Shown: piece by piece, positions 8,599-17,197 of the stretch
Layout of the letters: each line of letters opens with the position of its first letter
How positions within the stretch are numbered: the stretch's first letter is position 1
Assembly: GCA_001310555.1 (NCBI GenBank)
Contig: BAXO01000060.1
Coordinates: 1-33,401, forward strand
Origin: Bacillus sp. JCM 19058
GTDB taxonomy: Bacteria > Bacillota > Bacilli > Bacillales_H > Bacillaceae_D
Direction: 5' to 3'
DNA: 33,401 bases
Position numbers and translations under genes: made by a program
The notes under the pieces: generated by a model
What the model saw: the letters and a program-made list of their open reading frames with translations, nothing else
Databases searched by the model: none
What the model was told of the DNA's origin: nothing

Positions 8599-10042
8599 AA
8601 GAGCTGGCTATATTCCCGACATTGTCGGCCTAACGCCTGAGTATGAAACGCTCACTTTTCATACCGGTAGCAAGCACCTCGAGGTAAAGGTCCCGCTGCT
8701 GTCACTTGAACAGCAAAGCGAGCTGGTAAAACAAGTAAGACACCATTCGTGCAGCATATTAAAGCAGCTGAAGGTCACAGAAATTGTCGAAATTATTAGC
8801 GATGTAATCGAGCAGCTGCTTGATCGCACGAATCCATACCGGCAAAAGGCAGAAGAGCTGCTCCCAATCGTAACCGGCTATGACGAGAAAATGATTCGAC
8901 TCGGATTAACATCCTATTTGAAAACGTTTCGTCAGCATGAACTGCTTCGTTTTTTTTAGTAGAGGATTTCGGAAACCCAGCGATACTTGATAGCTCCAAC
9001 CGCGCGTTAAGCAGGGCTTCTCAAAAGCGGTTGGACCTGAACTGGCTGTGCATATTTGGCAGGAAATGTTCCGGCTTTGCCGCTGTGGAGCTTAATTTCG
9101 GGTTTGCTCGTCAAAGCGGGAGGTATCGGAAAGGTTTCAAGTGCGGAACCGCTATTTGCTGGTTGGTTTGCCGAGCTGCTGAGCAGAAGAGAACCACGAT
9201 TAGCGAGATGTTTAGCTATTGTATGGTGGAAGGGGGGCAATCAAGAGCGAGAGAAACCTCTATTTGAGCAAGCCGATCTCATTGCCGCGTATGGCTCCAC
9301 TCAAACGCTTGAGCGCATTCGAGCGAACGTTCCTGCCTCTACACCGTTTCTCCCCTTCGGTCATAAGATGAGCTTCAGTATCGTGGCACACCAAGCGCTC
9401 GATTCACATAAAGGCTGGCAAACAGCCACAGCGGCAGGGAGGGATGTTGCCTTTTACGATCAGCAAGGCTGCTACTCACCGCATATTATCTTTGTACAAA
9501 AAGGGGGTAGCCTATCTCCGCAAGAGTTTGCCCGGTGTTTGGCCCACGAATTAAACAATTTCGAACATAAATATCCACGCCGGCGTTTGTCGCTGGAAGA
9601 AGCAGCCTTATTTAGTCAGTGGAAGCAGGAGCAGGAATTTACAGCTTTATCTGCTGCCAAAACGGAGGTGATAGGAGATGAAGCAAGCGCATGGACAGTT
9701 GCCTATTACGGGGAGCAGAAGAAGTTGAAACCAAGTCCGCTTAATCGAACGATTCAAGTAATTGCGTTCGACCGTTTGCAAGACATCATCTCGTTGCTGC
9801 TCCCGTTCCGCTCGCTTCTGCAATCAGTCGGGCTCGCTGCTCCTCCTAAAGAGCTGTTTGCTTGGTCAGAGCAGCTTGGAGAAGCCGGTGTTACTCGAAT
9901 TGCTGCTCTCGGTCAAATGACCTCACCTGAAGCTGGCTGGCATCATGATGGACGCTTTAATTTAGCCGATTTCGTTCGAATGGTTGATATTGAACACAGT
10001 GCTGAGAGCTACGCCGAGCGCTTGGCTCCGTATGTTGATTAG
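8591..10042 (+). CDS. LuxC-like acyl-CoA/acyl-thioester reductase, frame-interrupted
   Basis: LuxC-family enzymes take an acyl group onto an active-site Cys and reduce it with NADPH to an aldehyde. The family is clear from HIWAGNVPALPLWSL in the N-terminal half, AYGSTQTLERI, the catalytic Cys in YDQQGCYSPHIIF and the C-terminal HHDGRFNLADFVRMVD. ATG 8591 overlaps the luxE-like gene. Three single-base losses break the frame: the T run at 8951-8957, near 8994 (restores LDSFQPRVKQGFSKAV) and 9055-9057. The repaired protein is about 484 aa, a normal LuxC length. No LuxD thioesterase or luciferase genes are present, so the pair should act on a free acid. ThiZ-type importer genes follow directly. 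Confidence 0.87.
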
Positions 10043-10056
10043 GAGTGGATAGGAAC

Positions 10057-10800
10057 ATGTCAGGTTTAAGTCTGGAACAAGTGAGCTTTAATTATGATCA
10101 GTCTGAGCGCATTATTGAACAGGTCAGCTTAAAAGCGCGCAATGGAGAGTTTCTGTCGATCGTCGGAAGGAGTGGGTGTGGCAAGACTACTTTGCTAAAA
10201 GTTGCCTCCGGACTTCTTCAGCCGACAAGTGGAACCGTTCGATATGATGGCAACAAAGTAGAGAAGCCTTCTGAGCGTTCGGGTTTTGTGTTTCAATCTC
10301 CGACATTGCTCGAGTGGAAAAGCGTCCTCGCTAATGTGCTGTTGCCGGCTCGGCTGAAGGGAGCGGTAACAAACGAAATGAAAAAAAGAGCCACTGAATT
10401 GCTGGAAATGGTTGGCTTGCGACAACACTTGAACGATTTCCCAAGCGTGTTATCCGGAGGACAGCAAAGCCGGGTCGCTCTCGCCCGTGCCTTAATGAAC
10501 CGGCCATCGTTACTGTTTCTCGACGAGCCCTTTGCTGCCCTCGATGCCATTACAAGAGAGGAACTACAACAGGAGCTGTCAGACATTTGCCGCCTTAACC
10601 AAATCACGGTTTTATTTATTACGCACGATATTGCTGAGGCGGTCTACTTGTCAGAACGGATTATGATAGTGGAAAAGGGGAGACTTGTCCAGGAGTATCG
10701 CGTAGCTATTGGCGAGCGGACGCTGGAAACGCGTTATAGTGCAGCCTTCAATAAGCTTTGTCTCGACATTAGGAGAAGTATGGGGGAGGGTGGACGATGA
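10057..10800 (+). CDS. thiZ: ABC transporter ATP-binding protein, thiamine-precursor importer (ThiZ-type)
   Basis: The 247-aa nucleotide-binding subunit has Walker A GRSGCGKTT at residues 37-45, Q-loop FVFQSPTLLEW, signature LSGGQQSRVALARAL, Walker B/D-loop LLFLDEPFAALD and switch His in FITHDIAEAV. Spacing and sequence fit the SsuB/TauB/ThiZ group that serves NMT1-type binding proteins. ATG 10057 is preferred because AGGAGTGG (10041-10048) is 8 bases upstream; GTG 10045 would overlap that site. The reading frame is intact and overlaps the permease start by 4 bases (ATGA). The TPP riboswitch at the operon head and the partner binding protein point to uptake of a pyrimidine or related thiamine fragment. 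Confidence 0.88.
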   Translation: MSGLSLEQVSFNYDQSERIIEQVSLKARNGEFLSIVGRSGCGKTTLLKVASGLLQPTSGTVRYDGNKVEKPSERSGFVFQSPTLLEWKSVLANVLLPARLKGAVTNEMKKRATELLEMVGLRQHLNDFPSVLSGGQQSRVALARALMNRPSLLFLDEPFAALDAITREELQQELSDICRLNQITVLFITHDIAEAVYLSERIMIVEKGRLVQEYRVAIGERTLETRYSAAFNKLCLDIRRSMGEGGR

Positions 10801-11564
10801 AACGAATACACGCAAAAACGTATTCAGTCCTTCTATTCCTACTGCTGATTGTCGGCTGGCAGCTAGTCGCAAGCAGTCTCCCCGAAATCGTTTTGCCACG
10901 TCCGACCGTTGTCATGCAAACGTTCATCGAGGGCTTCCGCTCAGGCTATTTCCTGCCGCATATTTGGCAAACCTTTCAGGAAGTTATGCTCGGCTTGTTT
11001 ATTGGTGCGGTGCTCGGTCTTACGGTCGGAATTCTGATGGGTGAGCTCGAATTTATGCATCGCCTCCTAATGCCATACGTGATCGCAAGCCAGGCTGTTC
11101 CCAAGCTCGCTCTGGCGCCGTTATTTATTTTGTGGTTCGGGTTTGGAATGACATCAAAGGTTGTTATTACTGCCCTAGTATGTTTTTTTCCATTACTAGA
11201 AAATACGATGAGCGCGGTCAAGCACGTAGAGCGCAACAAGCTGGAGCTGTTTCGCTCATTGCGGGCGAGTCGCATGCAAATCCTATTTCAATTAAAAATC
11301 CCGGCTGGATTACCGACAATGATGGCTGGCTTTCGAATCGCTGTTATCCTGGCAATCGTCGGAGCAGTCGTCGGTGAATTTATCGGAGCGAGTCAAGGGC
11401 TAGGTGCGTTGATTATCGCTTCGCAAGGGATGATGGATACGCCGCTAATGTTTGCGGTGCTATTGCTATTAACGCTTTTTGGAATCGGACTTTATCAGGC
11501 AAGTTATTTACTGGAAAGGTTAGTTTTGAAGGCGTATAACAACCGAGAAAGAAGTGACAAGTAA
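10797..11564 (+). CDS. thiX: ABC transporter permease, thiamine-precursor importer (ThiX-type)
   Basis: This 255-aa inner membrane protein belongs to the SsuC/TauC/ThiX permease group (binding-protein-dependent transport component). It shows an N-terminal membrane helix (residues 10-26) and about five more. The cytoplasmic coupling loop FRSLRASRMQILFQLKIPAG carries the EAA-like contact with the ATPase. The frame is intact. Its start overlaps thiZ by 4 bases and its stop overlaps the thiY start by 1 base (TAATG), so the three subunits are translationally coupled. The ligand cannot be told from the permease itself; the assignment rests on the riboswitch and partner genes. Confidence 0.87.
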   Translation: MKRIHAKTYSVLLFLLLIVGWQLVASSLPEIVLPRPTVVMQTFIEGFRSGYFLPHIWQTFQEVMLGLFIGAVLGLTVGILMGELEFMHRLLMPYVIASQAVPKLALAPLFILWFGFGMTSKVVITALVCFFPLLENTMSAVKHVERNKLELFRSLRASRMQILFQLKIPAGLPTMMAGFRIAVILAIVGAVVGEFIGASQGLGALIIASQGMMDTPLMFAVLLLLTLFGIGLYQASYLLERLVLKAYNNRERSDK

Positions 11565-12550
11565 TGGTTAAAATGTACTATGCAATGCTCGTAAGCCTGC
11601 TCTTTATTTTGACTTCATGCGTCCAAGCTGAGCGTGAGCAGCTGGAGCCAATCCGCGTTGCCAGCTGGAGTCAGCCAATTTCTGAACAGACCAACCTATT
11701 AGTCGATGAAGAAAAGGGCTTTTTCAGTCAAGAAGGACTCCAGCTTGAGTATATTCCCGGAGCCGGAGGTGGTGACGCAATAAAAAATATCCTGACCGGA
11801 CAAGCAGATATTGCCTTTACTGATCCGGGTTCACTGTTTTCGGCACTGGATCAAGGAGAAGAATTGAAAGTCATCTATAACATTTACCCCCAAAATGTCT
11901 TTAATGTCGTCGCGTTAAAGGAAACAGGAATTTCCTCACCCGAAGATTTAAAGGGAAAAACGATCGGGGTTTACAGTCTGGCAAGCGGCACGAGGCAAAA
12001 TTTGCTCTTACTCCTTCATCAGGTCGGATTGTCAGAAGAAGATGTGACCATTGTGGAAACGGGAGTATTAAACTTTGCTCCATTGTTGCAAGGGCAAGTC
12101 GATGCTACGGCGGCGACGGATACAGGATTGTTCCTAGCAGGGCAAAAAGGGCTCGGCGCAGTAGACGTGATCGAGATTAAGGATTACTTGAATTTTCCAA
12201 GCGATCTGTTTGTTGTTACGACAAAGGTTTATGAAGAAAAGGGTGATTTGCTGCGCCGCTTTCTGAAGGCATACCAGACTAGTGCCCAATGGATGATTGA
12301 TTCTCCAGAAGAAGCAGCTATGCTCGCAGCAGACTATGCAATCGACGGAACCGAAACAGAAACGAATGAGGCGATTATCGCGCTTCGAAATGAAGCGAGC
12401 GTTTCCGCAGCAACAGCTGCAGCCGGGCTTGGTGCTCTTGAACTGAACTTGCTTCAGGACGCAGCAAATACATACACGGAGCTAGGCTTGATCGAGCATC
12501 GATTAGAAATGTCGGGATGGGTAAGCGAGGAGCTGCTCCCGGGAAAGTAG
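11564..12550 (+). CDS. thiY: NMT1/THI5-like substrate-binding lipoprotein (ThiY-type)
   Basis: This 328-aa binding lipoprotein has a signal peptide with lipobox LTSC (Cys near residue 19), so it should be anchored outside the membrane. The mature part follows the NMT1/THI5-like periplasmic-binding fold: VASWSQPISEQTNLLVDEEK at the start, GAGGGDAIKNILTGQADIAF forming the ligand pocket edge, then GKTIGVYS and a long helical C-terminus. Known members bind N-formyl-aminopyrimidine or HMP-type thiamine precursors; others bind sulfonates. The TPP riboswitch favours the thiamine group. The gene is intact, and AGGAGG for the next gene begins directly after its stop. Confidence 0.86.
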   Translation: MVKMYYAMLVSLLFILTSCVQAEREQLEPIRVASWSQPISEQTNLLVDEEKGFFSQEGLQLEYIPGAGGGDAIKNILTGQADIAFTDPGSLFSALDQGEELKVIYNIYPQNVFNVVALKETGISSPEDLKGKTIGVYSLASGTRQNLLLLLHQVGLSEEDVTIVETGVLNFAPLLQGQVDATAATDTGLFLAGQKGLGAVDVIEIKDYLNFPSDLFVVTTKVYEEKGDLLRRFLKAYQTSAQWMIDSPEEAAMLAADYAIDGTETETNEAIIALRNEASVSAATAAAGLGALELNLLQDAANTYTELGLIEHRLEMSGWVSEELLPGK

Positions 12551-12562
12551 AGGAGGTTGCTA

Positions 12563-13331
12563 ATGTTTAATGGTAAGGTGATTGTCGTGACCGGAGCAAG
12601 TCGGGGAATTGGAGCCGCCGTTGCCCGTGGATTCGCCAAGGAGGGGGCATTAGTCGTTGTCAATTACTATCAAAGTGAAGCGGCAGCTGCGGACGTTGTT
12701 CGTGAATGTCAGAGTTTAGGTGGAGATGCTTGGGCGATCCGAGCTGATGTCACGTCAGCCGAGGCAGTGCGTGAAATGATTAACGAGGTGGAGCTTGAGG
12801 CAGGGCGAATCGATGTTTTGGTGAATAATGCCTTTGCCTCTTATTCATTTGATCCGGAGAGACGAAAGCTTTTTTTCCGAATTGCACTGGGCGGATTATC
12901 AGGAGCAAATAAACGGTACGCTTCGTTCGACCCATCATTTATGTCAGCTAGTCGTCGAAACGATGAAAAAACGAGGTGGAGGCCAGGTTGTGAATGTAGC
13001 GAGCAACCTCGTGGCAAGGCCAATTGTCCCCTATCATGAATATACTACAGCGAAGTCGGCATTGCTTGGCTATAGCAGGAATCTTGCTTCCGAATTGGGA
13101 CAATACGGAATTAGAGTGAACTGCGTAGCTCCTGGACTCGTTTATCCGACCGGAGCGAGTGCGGCGACCAAGGAAGAAGTGAAGGATATGATCATTGCAC
13201 AAACACCGCTAAAACGATTAGCAACCCCAGCGGATGTGGTTGGTCCTGTTCTGTTTTTGGCATCAGATTGGAGCAATTTTATTACCGGGCAAATTCTTTA
13301 CGTGGACGGCGGTCTCGTGATGAATGAATAG
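12563..13331 (+). CDS. Short-chain dehydrogenase/reductase, frame-interrupted
   Basis: This is a classical SDR oxidoreductase using NAD(P)H. The N-terminal Rossmann motif VTGASRGIGAA (TGxxxGxG) is at residues 8-18, followed by NNAFASY, the catalytic Ser region VVNVASN, and YxxxK as YTTAK. The C-terminal part DVVGPVLFLASDWSNFITGQ and VDGG is typical of FabG-like members. ATG 12563 has AGGAGG at 12551-12556. One surplus T in T7 (12870-12876) breaks the frame; the repaired protein has about 255 aa. It is the last gene of the TPP-controlled run, 12 bases after thiY. Reduction of the aldehyde made by the LuxC-like enzyme is a natural but unproven role. Confidence 0.88.
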
Positions 13332-13374
13332 TTTCTCGCCATCATAGGTTTAATCAAGGAGAACTTAGGTAATA

Positions 13375-13404
13375 GATCTCTATCTGTGGAGATCGAGCTC
13401 TCCA
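13375..13404 (+). promoter_or_regulatory. Two mutually exclusive hairpins ahead of the baeRF-like gene
   Basis: GATCTC (13375-13380) can pair with GAGATC (13389-13394), or TGGAGA (13387-13392) can pair with TCTCCA (13399-13404). Both helices need GAGA at 13389-13392, so only one can form. They lie between the SDR stop and the AAAGGAGG ribosome binding site of the next gene. Neither has a T tract. Confidence 0.3.
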
Positions 13405-13426
13405 ACATTAAAGGAGGACTGTATAG

Positions 13427-14217
13427 ATGGCATTAGCAGAAGAGCTCCGGCAATTACGAAAACAAAGGTGTGAAGGCGGCTGCTTAACGATTTATTTGAA
13501 CACGGATCAGTCTATTAGGAATCAAAAGAAGGGCGAGTGGAAAATTCGCCTGAAAAATGGACTGAAGAAGCTCGAAGAATACATTGCCGCAAGCAATAAG
13601 GAAGAGCTGGCCGCCTATAAAAAAATTAAAAAAAACAAGCTGCAAGAGAAATACTGGAATTGCAAACAAGCCTGCCACGGAGCATCGTTTTTCTCGGTTC
13701 GGCCGATGGGAAATGGCAGCTGAAAAGGCTGCATGTCAGTGTCGAAAACGAATTTAGGTGGGAAAAACACCCCGCGCTTGAACAGCTTGAACACATCCAA
13801 AAAGCCTTCCCTAAAGTGGGCGTGCTAGTTGTACAAAAGCTCGATGTTATTGCGATTGAGACAAGCCTCGGCAAGGTTGAACGTGAACTGTCCTACACTT
13901 GGGATATAGATGATGAGGATTGGAAGGAATACGAAGGCACTGCTGCATCAGAGCGAATGGCTTCCGGTGCCACACATGTAGACCAATTTGAGCAGCGCCT
14001 CGATGCCAATCAGCAGCGCTGGTTCAAGAATTTGGCGCAAAGGATTCAACAAATAGCAAAGCAATCCGGCTGGCATACGATTTATTTGACGGGCTCAGCT
14101 GAAGCGATCAGTGAATTCAAAAAGCATCTTACTTATCGAAAAGTAACAGTGATCAAAAAGAATTTTACTAAATTTAAATCGCATGAAATTATTACTGAGG
14201 TCGTTTTGGCTTCGTAA
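13427..14217 (+). CDS. VLRF1/bacterial archaeo-eukaryotic release factor (baeRF)-like protein, frame-interrupted
   Basis: This soluble protein of about 263 aa after repair has an N-terminal GGCLTIYLNTDQS segment near residues 18-30, followed by a charged helical region and a central beta-rich part with IVFLGSADGKW. A later WHTIYLTGSAE strand-loop and C-terminal EIITEVVLAS follow. This pattern resembles the baeRF/VLRF1 families (eRF1 middle-domain fold), which are thought to act on ribosome-associated peptidyl-tRNA; family 10 seems closest. That is recognition by eye and is only moderately certain. The frame is interrupted in A8 at 13628-13635 (one base missing). ATG 13427 follows AAAGGAGG. 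It lies 95 bases after the SDR gene and could be the last gene of that operon. Confidence 0.6.
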
Positions 14218-14289
14218 CCGAACCATTTTTGCTTTTCTAGATGCGAGCCGCTAATTCGCTCCAACTTTGAGAAACACATAATATTTTAG

Positions 14290-14329
14290 AGCTGTCCTAA
14301 AAGGTCTGTCAAATAACCTTTGGGCAGCT
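14290..14329 (+). terminator. Imperfect hairpin, probable terminator of the upstream genes
   Basis: AGCTGTCCTAAAAGGT pairs with ACCTTTGGGCAGCT with one wobble and small bulges, around a 10-base loop, and TCTTCATTTCC follows. It lies about 70 bases after the baeRF-like stop. The T tract is poor, so strength is uncertain. Confidence 0.45.
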
Positions 14330-14359
14330 TCTTCATTTCCAAAGTGTAAAAATGTTTCG

Positions 14360-14388
14360 TTTACTCTTGCCCACTGTTTTGATATCCT
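14360..14388 (+). promoter_or_regulatory. Candidate sigma-A promoter of the small gene at 14417
   Basis: TTTACT (14360-14365) and TATCCT (14383-14388) are separated by 17 bases, and a ribosome binding site GGGGGG lies at 14407-14412. Both boxes deviate from consensus, so this is a moderate candidate. Confidence 0.4.
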
Positions 14389-14416
14389 GAATGGTAAAAC
14401 GAGATAGGGGGGACAG

Positions 14417-14682
14417 ATGGAAAAAGTATAAGTTGCCTAAAAGTGGAGAAGTAAGGTACTATCATGATGCAGAGATGTGGAAGCGGTTACGAGCTATTGC
14501 CATAGCGAAAAAAACCGATAAACGAGCTGGGTTTATTCACTATTTCTGACACTTTAATGAAAGGAGATACAATTTATTCCTACATAAAGGAAAGAGAGTT
14601 ACTCAAGGTAAACGATAAAATAACGGGATATCAATCGCGTGTTGAAAAGGAGCTAGGAAGGTACAGGACGAATAGGAGCTAA
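14417..14682 (+). CDS. Small hypothetical protein visible only after frame repair
   Basis: Function unknown. Starting at ATG 14417 behind a G6 ribosome binding site, two surplus A residues (in AAAAA at 14421-14425 and in A7 at 14508-14514) hide a continuous frame of about 87 aa that ends at TAA 14680-14682. It begins MEKYKLPKSGEVRYYHDAE, continues WKRLRAIAIAKKPINELGL, then TISDTLMKGDTIYSYIKERE, and ends VEKELGRYRTNRS. It is charged, without signal peptide or membrane segment. The reading on both sides of each break is protein-like, but I recognise no family. It stands alone between the release-factor-like gene and sugar importer A. Confidence 0.5.
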
Positions 14683-15029
14683 TCCTTTTATTCTTTTAGG
14701 TGACCTCCGCTAAGCTTACGAGCGACTGTGGACAACTTCGATAACTGAACGAGCTTTCTTGTCTATTTTGGTAGTTACTCTATGATTATACGGTTCCTTA
14801 GCTTAATAGTTTAGCTCGAATAGACGCTTCGAGAATCTTTCTTTGATCATGACAATATAATGGATAGACGTGCTGTTTTATATTTATTTTTCGCCATTTT
14901 AAGCTAAGCGTCAGAGTCAATTTCTGCCTCATTGTAGGTGCTTCAGCTTAAAGAGACGAAAAACCTAGCAGTTCCTATTGCCCGTAAATGTGGAGTGGCA
15001 GAAAAATGAGAATGGAAAGGAGATATGAT
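14683..15029. other. Intergenic region without recognised gene
   Basis: I see no protein-like frame on either strand even allowing one-base slips. A TATAAT word occurs at 14856-14861 without a convincing -35 partner, and a ribosome binding site AAAGGAGA (15016-15023) belongs to the next gene. The promoter of importer A is probably somewhere here. Confidence 0.35.
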
Positions 15030-16296
15030 ATGAAACGGCTGAATGGACTCCTTGTATCTTTAATTGCCTTACTTATGCTCGTGTCGTGTGGCCAATCCGC
15101 AGACAGACGGCTGATGGAAGAAAGCTGATTACTTTCTGGGTATTATTCACTGGAGGGGATCTTGAGTTTATGGAACGGATCGTCGATGGCTTTAACAATA
15201 ATCAGGACGAGGTTTATGTCGATTTAGTATTACAAGACTGGGGTGACTACTATACAAAGCTCGTCACAAGCGTTGCTGCTAATCGGGGGCCAGATGTTGC
15301 GATTTCGCATGCGTCGACCTTGCCTGAATTAGTGAATCAAGGGTTGACGATTCCGCTCGATCAATTGGCAACGGAAATCGGTCTTGATTTTACCGATTAT
15401 AACGATAATGTGATGGAGGCGGTGAAAATAAACGGTGAAACCTATGCGCTCCCCATCGATACCCACCCATTTATTTGGTATATCAATACTGATTTGGCGA
15501 ATGAGGCCGGTCTGTTAGACGAAAACGGCGAGCCGATATTGGAAGAAACACCAGAAGGGTTGAAAGATTTTTTTAAGCGCGCGAAGAAGCGCTTCCAGAT
15601 AAAAATCCGTTGTCAATTTCTTCGGGTGGAGCGGATCCGTTTCGCTGGTGGCGTGATTTGTATTTTCAGCTTGGTGGCGAACCGATGTTTTCAGGTGATA
15701 TGCGCGACCCGGAAATAACGATTAATAAAGAGCTTGCCATCAAAGCGATCGAGTATATTGCCAGCTTCTATCATGAGGAGGAGCTTATTCCGTTACACAT
15801 CGCTGATTTTTATCAGAATTTTCAAAGTGGGGAAGCCGTTACGACGATGACCGGGGTTTGGGCAACGGGAATTTGGGAAGCAACCGATGATTTCAGCTTT
15901 ACGGCATTGCCTTTACCGCAATTGTTTGAATACCCGGCGGCACACGGTGATTCGCATACGCTGATTTTGCCGATTAAGGATGAAACGTCAAAGGAACGGG
16001 AGCTGGCTGCGCTCCAATTTCTGAAGTATGCCGGTGAACAGGGCGCCATTTGGGCGGAGGCAGGCCACATCCCGACCAAAAAGGATGTGCTAGAATCAGA
16101 GGAATTTCTATCGTTACCTTACCGTCCCAACTATGTAGAGGTCGCTGACAAAGTCGTTTTTCCTGAAACGACGATTTATTATAATGCAGCGGAGACGGAA
16201 ATGATTCGTAGCCTTGATGAAATACTGGCCGGACGCTTAACACCTGAGGAAGGTATTGAGCGGATGATTCATGACATTGAAGTGATCATAAATTAA
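15030..16296 (+). CDS. Sugar ABC transporter substrate-binding lipoprotein (importer A), frame-interrupted
   Basis: This family 1 extracellular solute-binding protein is the ligand receptor of a carbohydrate (CUT1-type) importer. ATG 15030 follows AAAGGAGA. A signal peptide ends in lipobox VSCG (Cys near residue 20), so the protein should be a membrane-anchored lipoprotein. One base is missing near 15096-15110 and one near 15584-15589 (restores KKALPDKNPLS), giving about 422 aa. Typical features are DFGxxYT-like WGDYYTKLVTSVAANRGPDV, the hinge YALPIDTHPFIWYIN, GVWATGIWEA and the C-terminal LDEILAGRLTPEEGIERM. The sugar cannot be predicted. Two permease genes follow at once. Confidence 0.88.
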
Positions 16297-16312
16297 AAGG
16301 CAGGTGATGGAA

Positions 16313-17197
16313 ATGAAAAAGCTAACGTGGAAGGATGATTTACGAGCAGCTTACTTCCTCCTTCCGTTTTTTCTCGCATATGTTGTGTTTACCGTATATC
16401 CGATTTTTAAAGGCATGCAGATGAGCTTTTTTTAATTGGACTTTGATCGAAAAGCAGGAGTTTGTAGGTCTTGCACACTATCAAAGCCTGTTCACAGATC
16501 CGAATTTCTGGGAATCGTTTCGCAATACGACGCTGTTCGTTTTGCTTTCGACGCCGACAATGGTTCTGCTCGCGCTTGGCCTTGCTTTAATGGCGAATTT
16601 GAATACGAGGCTGAAAACCTTTTTTTCGCGGCGCTTTTTTTTATACCAAGCATTTTATCGGTTTCCGTCATTTCGTTTGTCGCGATTTTTATGCTCCAGC
16701 CGTACATTGGCGTTGTCAATAATATTATCCAAATGTTCGGTAGCAGTGCGGAGCCCTTTTGGCTCGCAACACCTTCATTGGCCTGGGTAAGCATCGTCGG
16801 AGTGACGCTCTGGTGGACGGTCGGCTTTAATATGATTTTGTTTTTAACCGCACTCCAAAATATTCCCGATGATTTGTACGAATCGGCTGAAATCGATGGA
16901 GCGACGAGGTCGGAGATGTTTTGGAACATTACGCTGCCGAATTTAATTCCGATTGGAAGAGTTGTATTATTGCTGCAAGTGCTTGGGTCGTTTAAAGTGT
17001 TTGCACAAATTTTGTTAATTACTGACGGTGGTCCTGGCACCGCGACTCGCCCGATTATCCAATACATTTACGAAATGGGCTTCGTTCGCTACGATCTCGG
17101 CTATGCAGCAGCCATATCGTACATTTTGTTCATCGTCCTTCTCATCTTATCGATCGTGCAGCTGCGCTTTGGCGGTAGAGGAGGGAGAATGATATGA
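16313..17197 (+). CDS. Sugar ABC transporter permease, MalF/UgpA-type (importer A), frame-interrupted
   Basis: This is the first membrane subunit of importer A. ATG 16313 gives MKKLTWKDDLRAAYFLLPFF, the usual start of the short MalF/UgpA type with six helices. The EAA coupling loop is YESAEIDGATRSEMFWNITL, and TDGGPGTATRPIIQYIYEMG follows in the expected place. One surplus T in T7 (16427-16433) and one missing base in 16620-16646 break the frame; the corrected protein is about 294 aa. It begins 17 bases after the binding protein and its stop overlaps the next permease start by 4 bases. Confidence 0.9.

Noticed and set aside
9056..9240. Separate gene start at 9056 for the second part of the LuxC-like protein
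   Set aside because: The TTG there has no ribosome binding site, and the upstream 150 residues continue the same family once three bases are restored.
7511..10042. A bioluminescence (lux) operon
   Set aside because: Only the LuxE and LuxC families are present. There are no luciferase or LuxD genes, and the TPP riboswitch and thiamine-type importer point elsewhere.
14290..14329. Terminal inverted repeat of an insertion sequence
   Set aside because: The inverted repeat is only 40 bases end to end, there is no transposase in reach and no flanking target duplication. It fits a terminator better.
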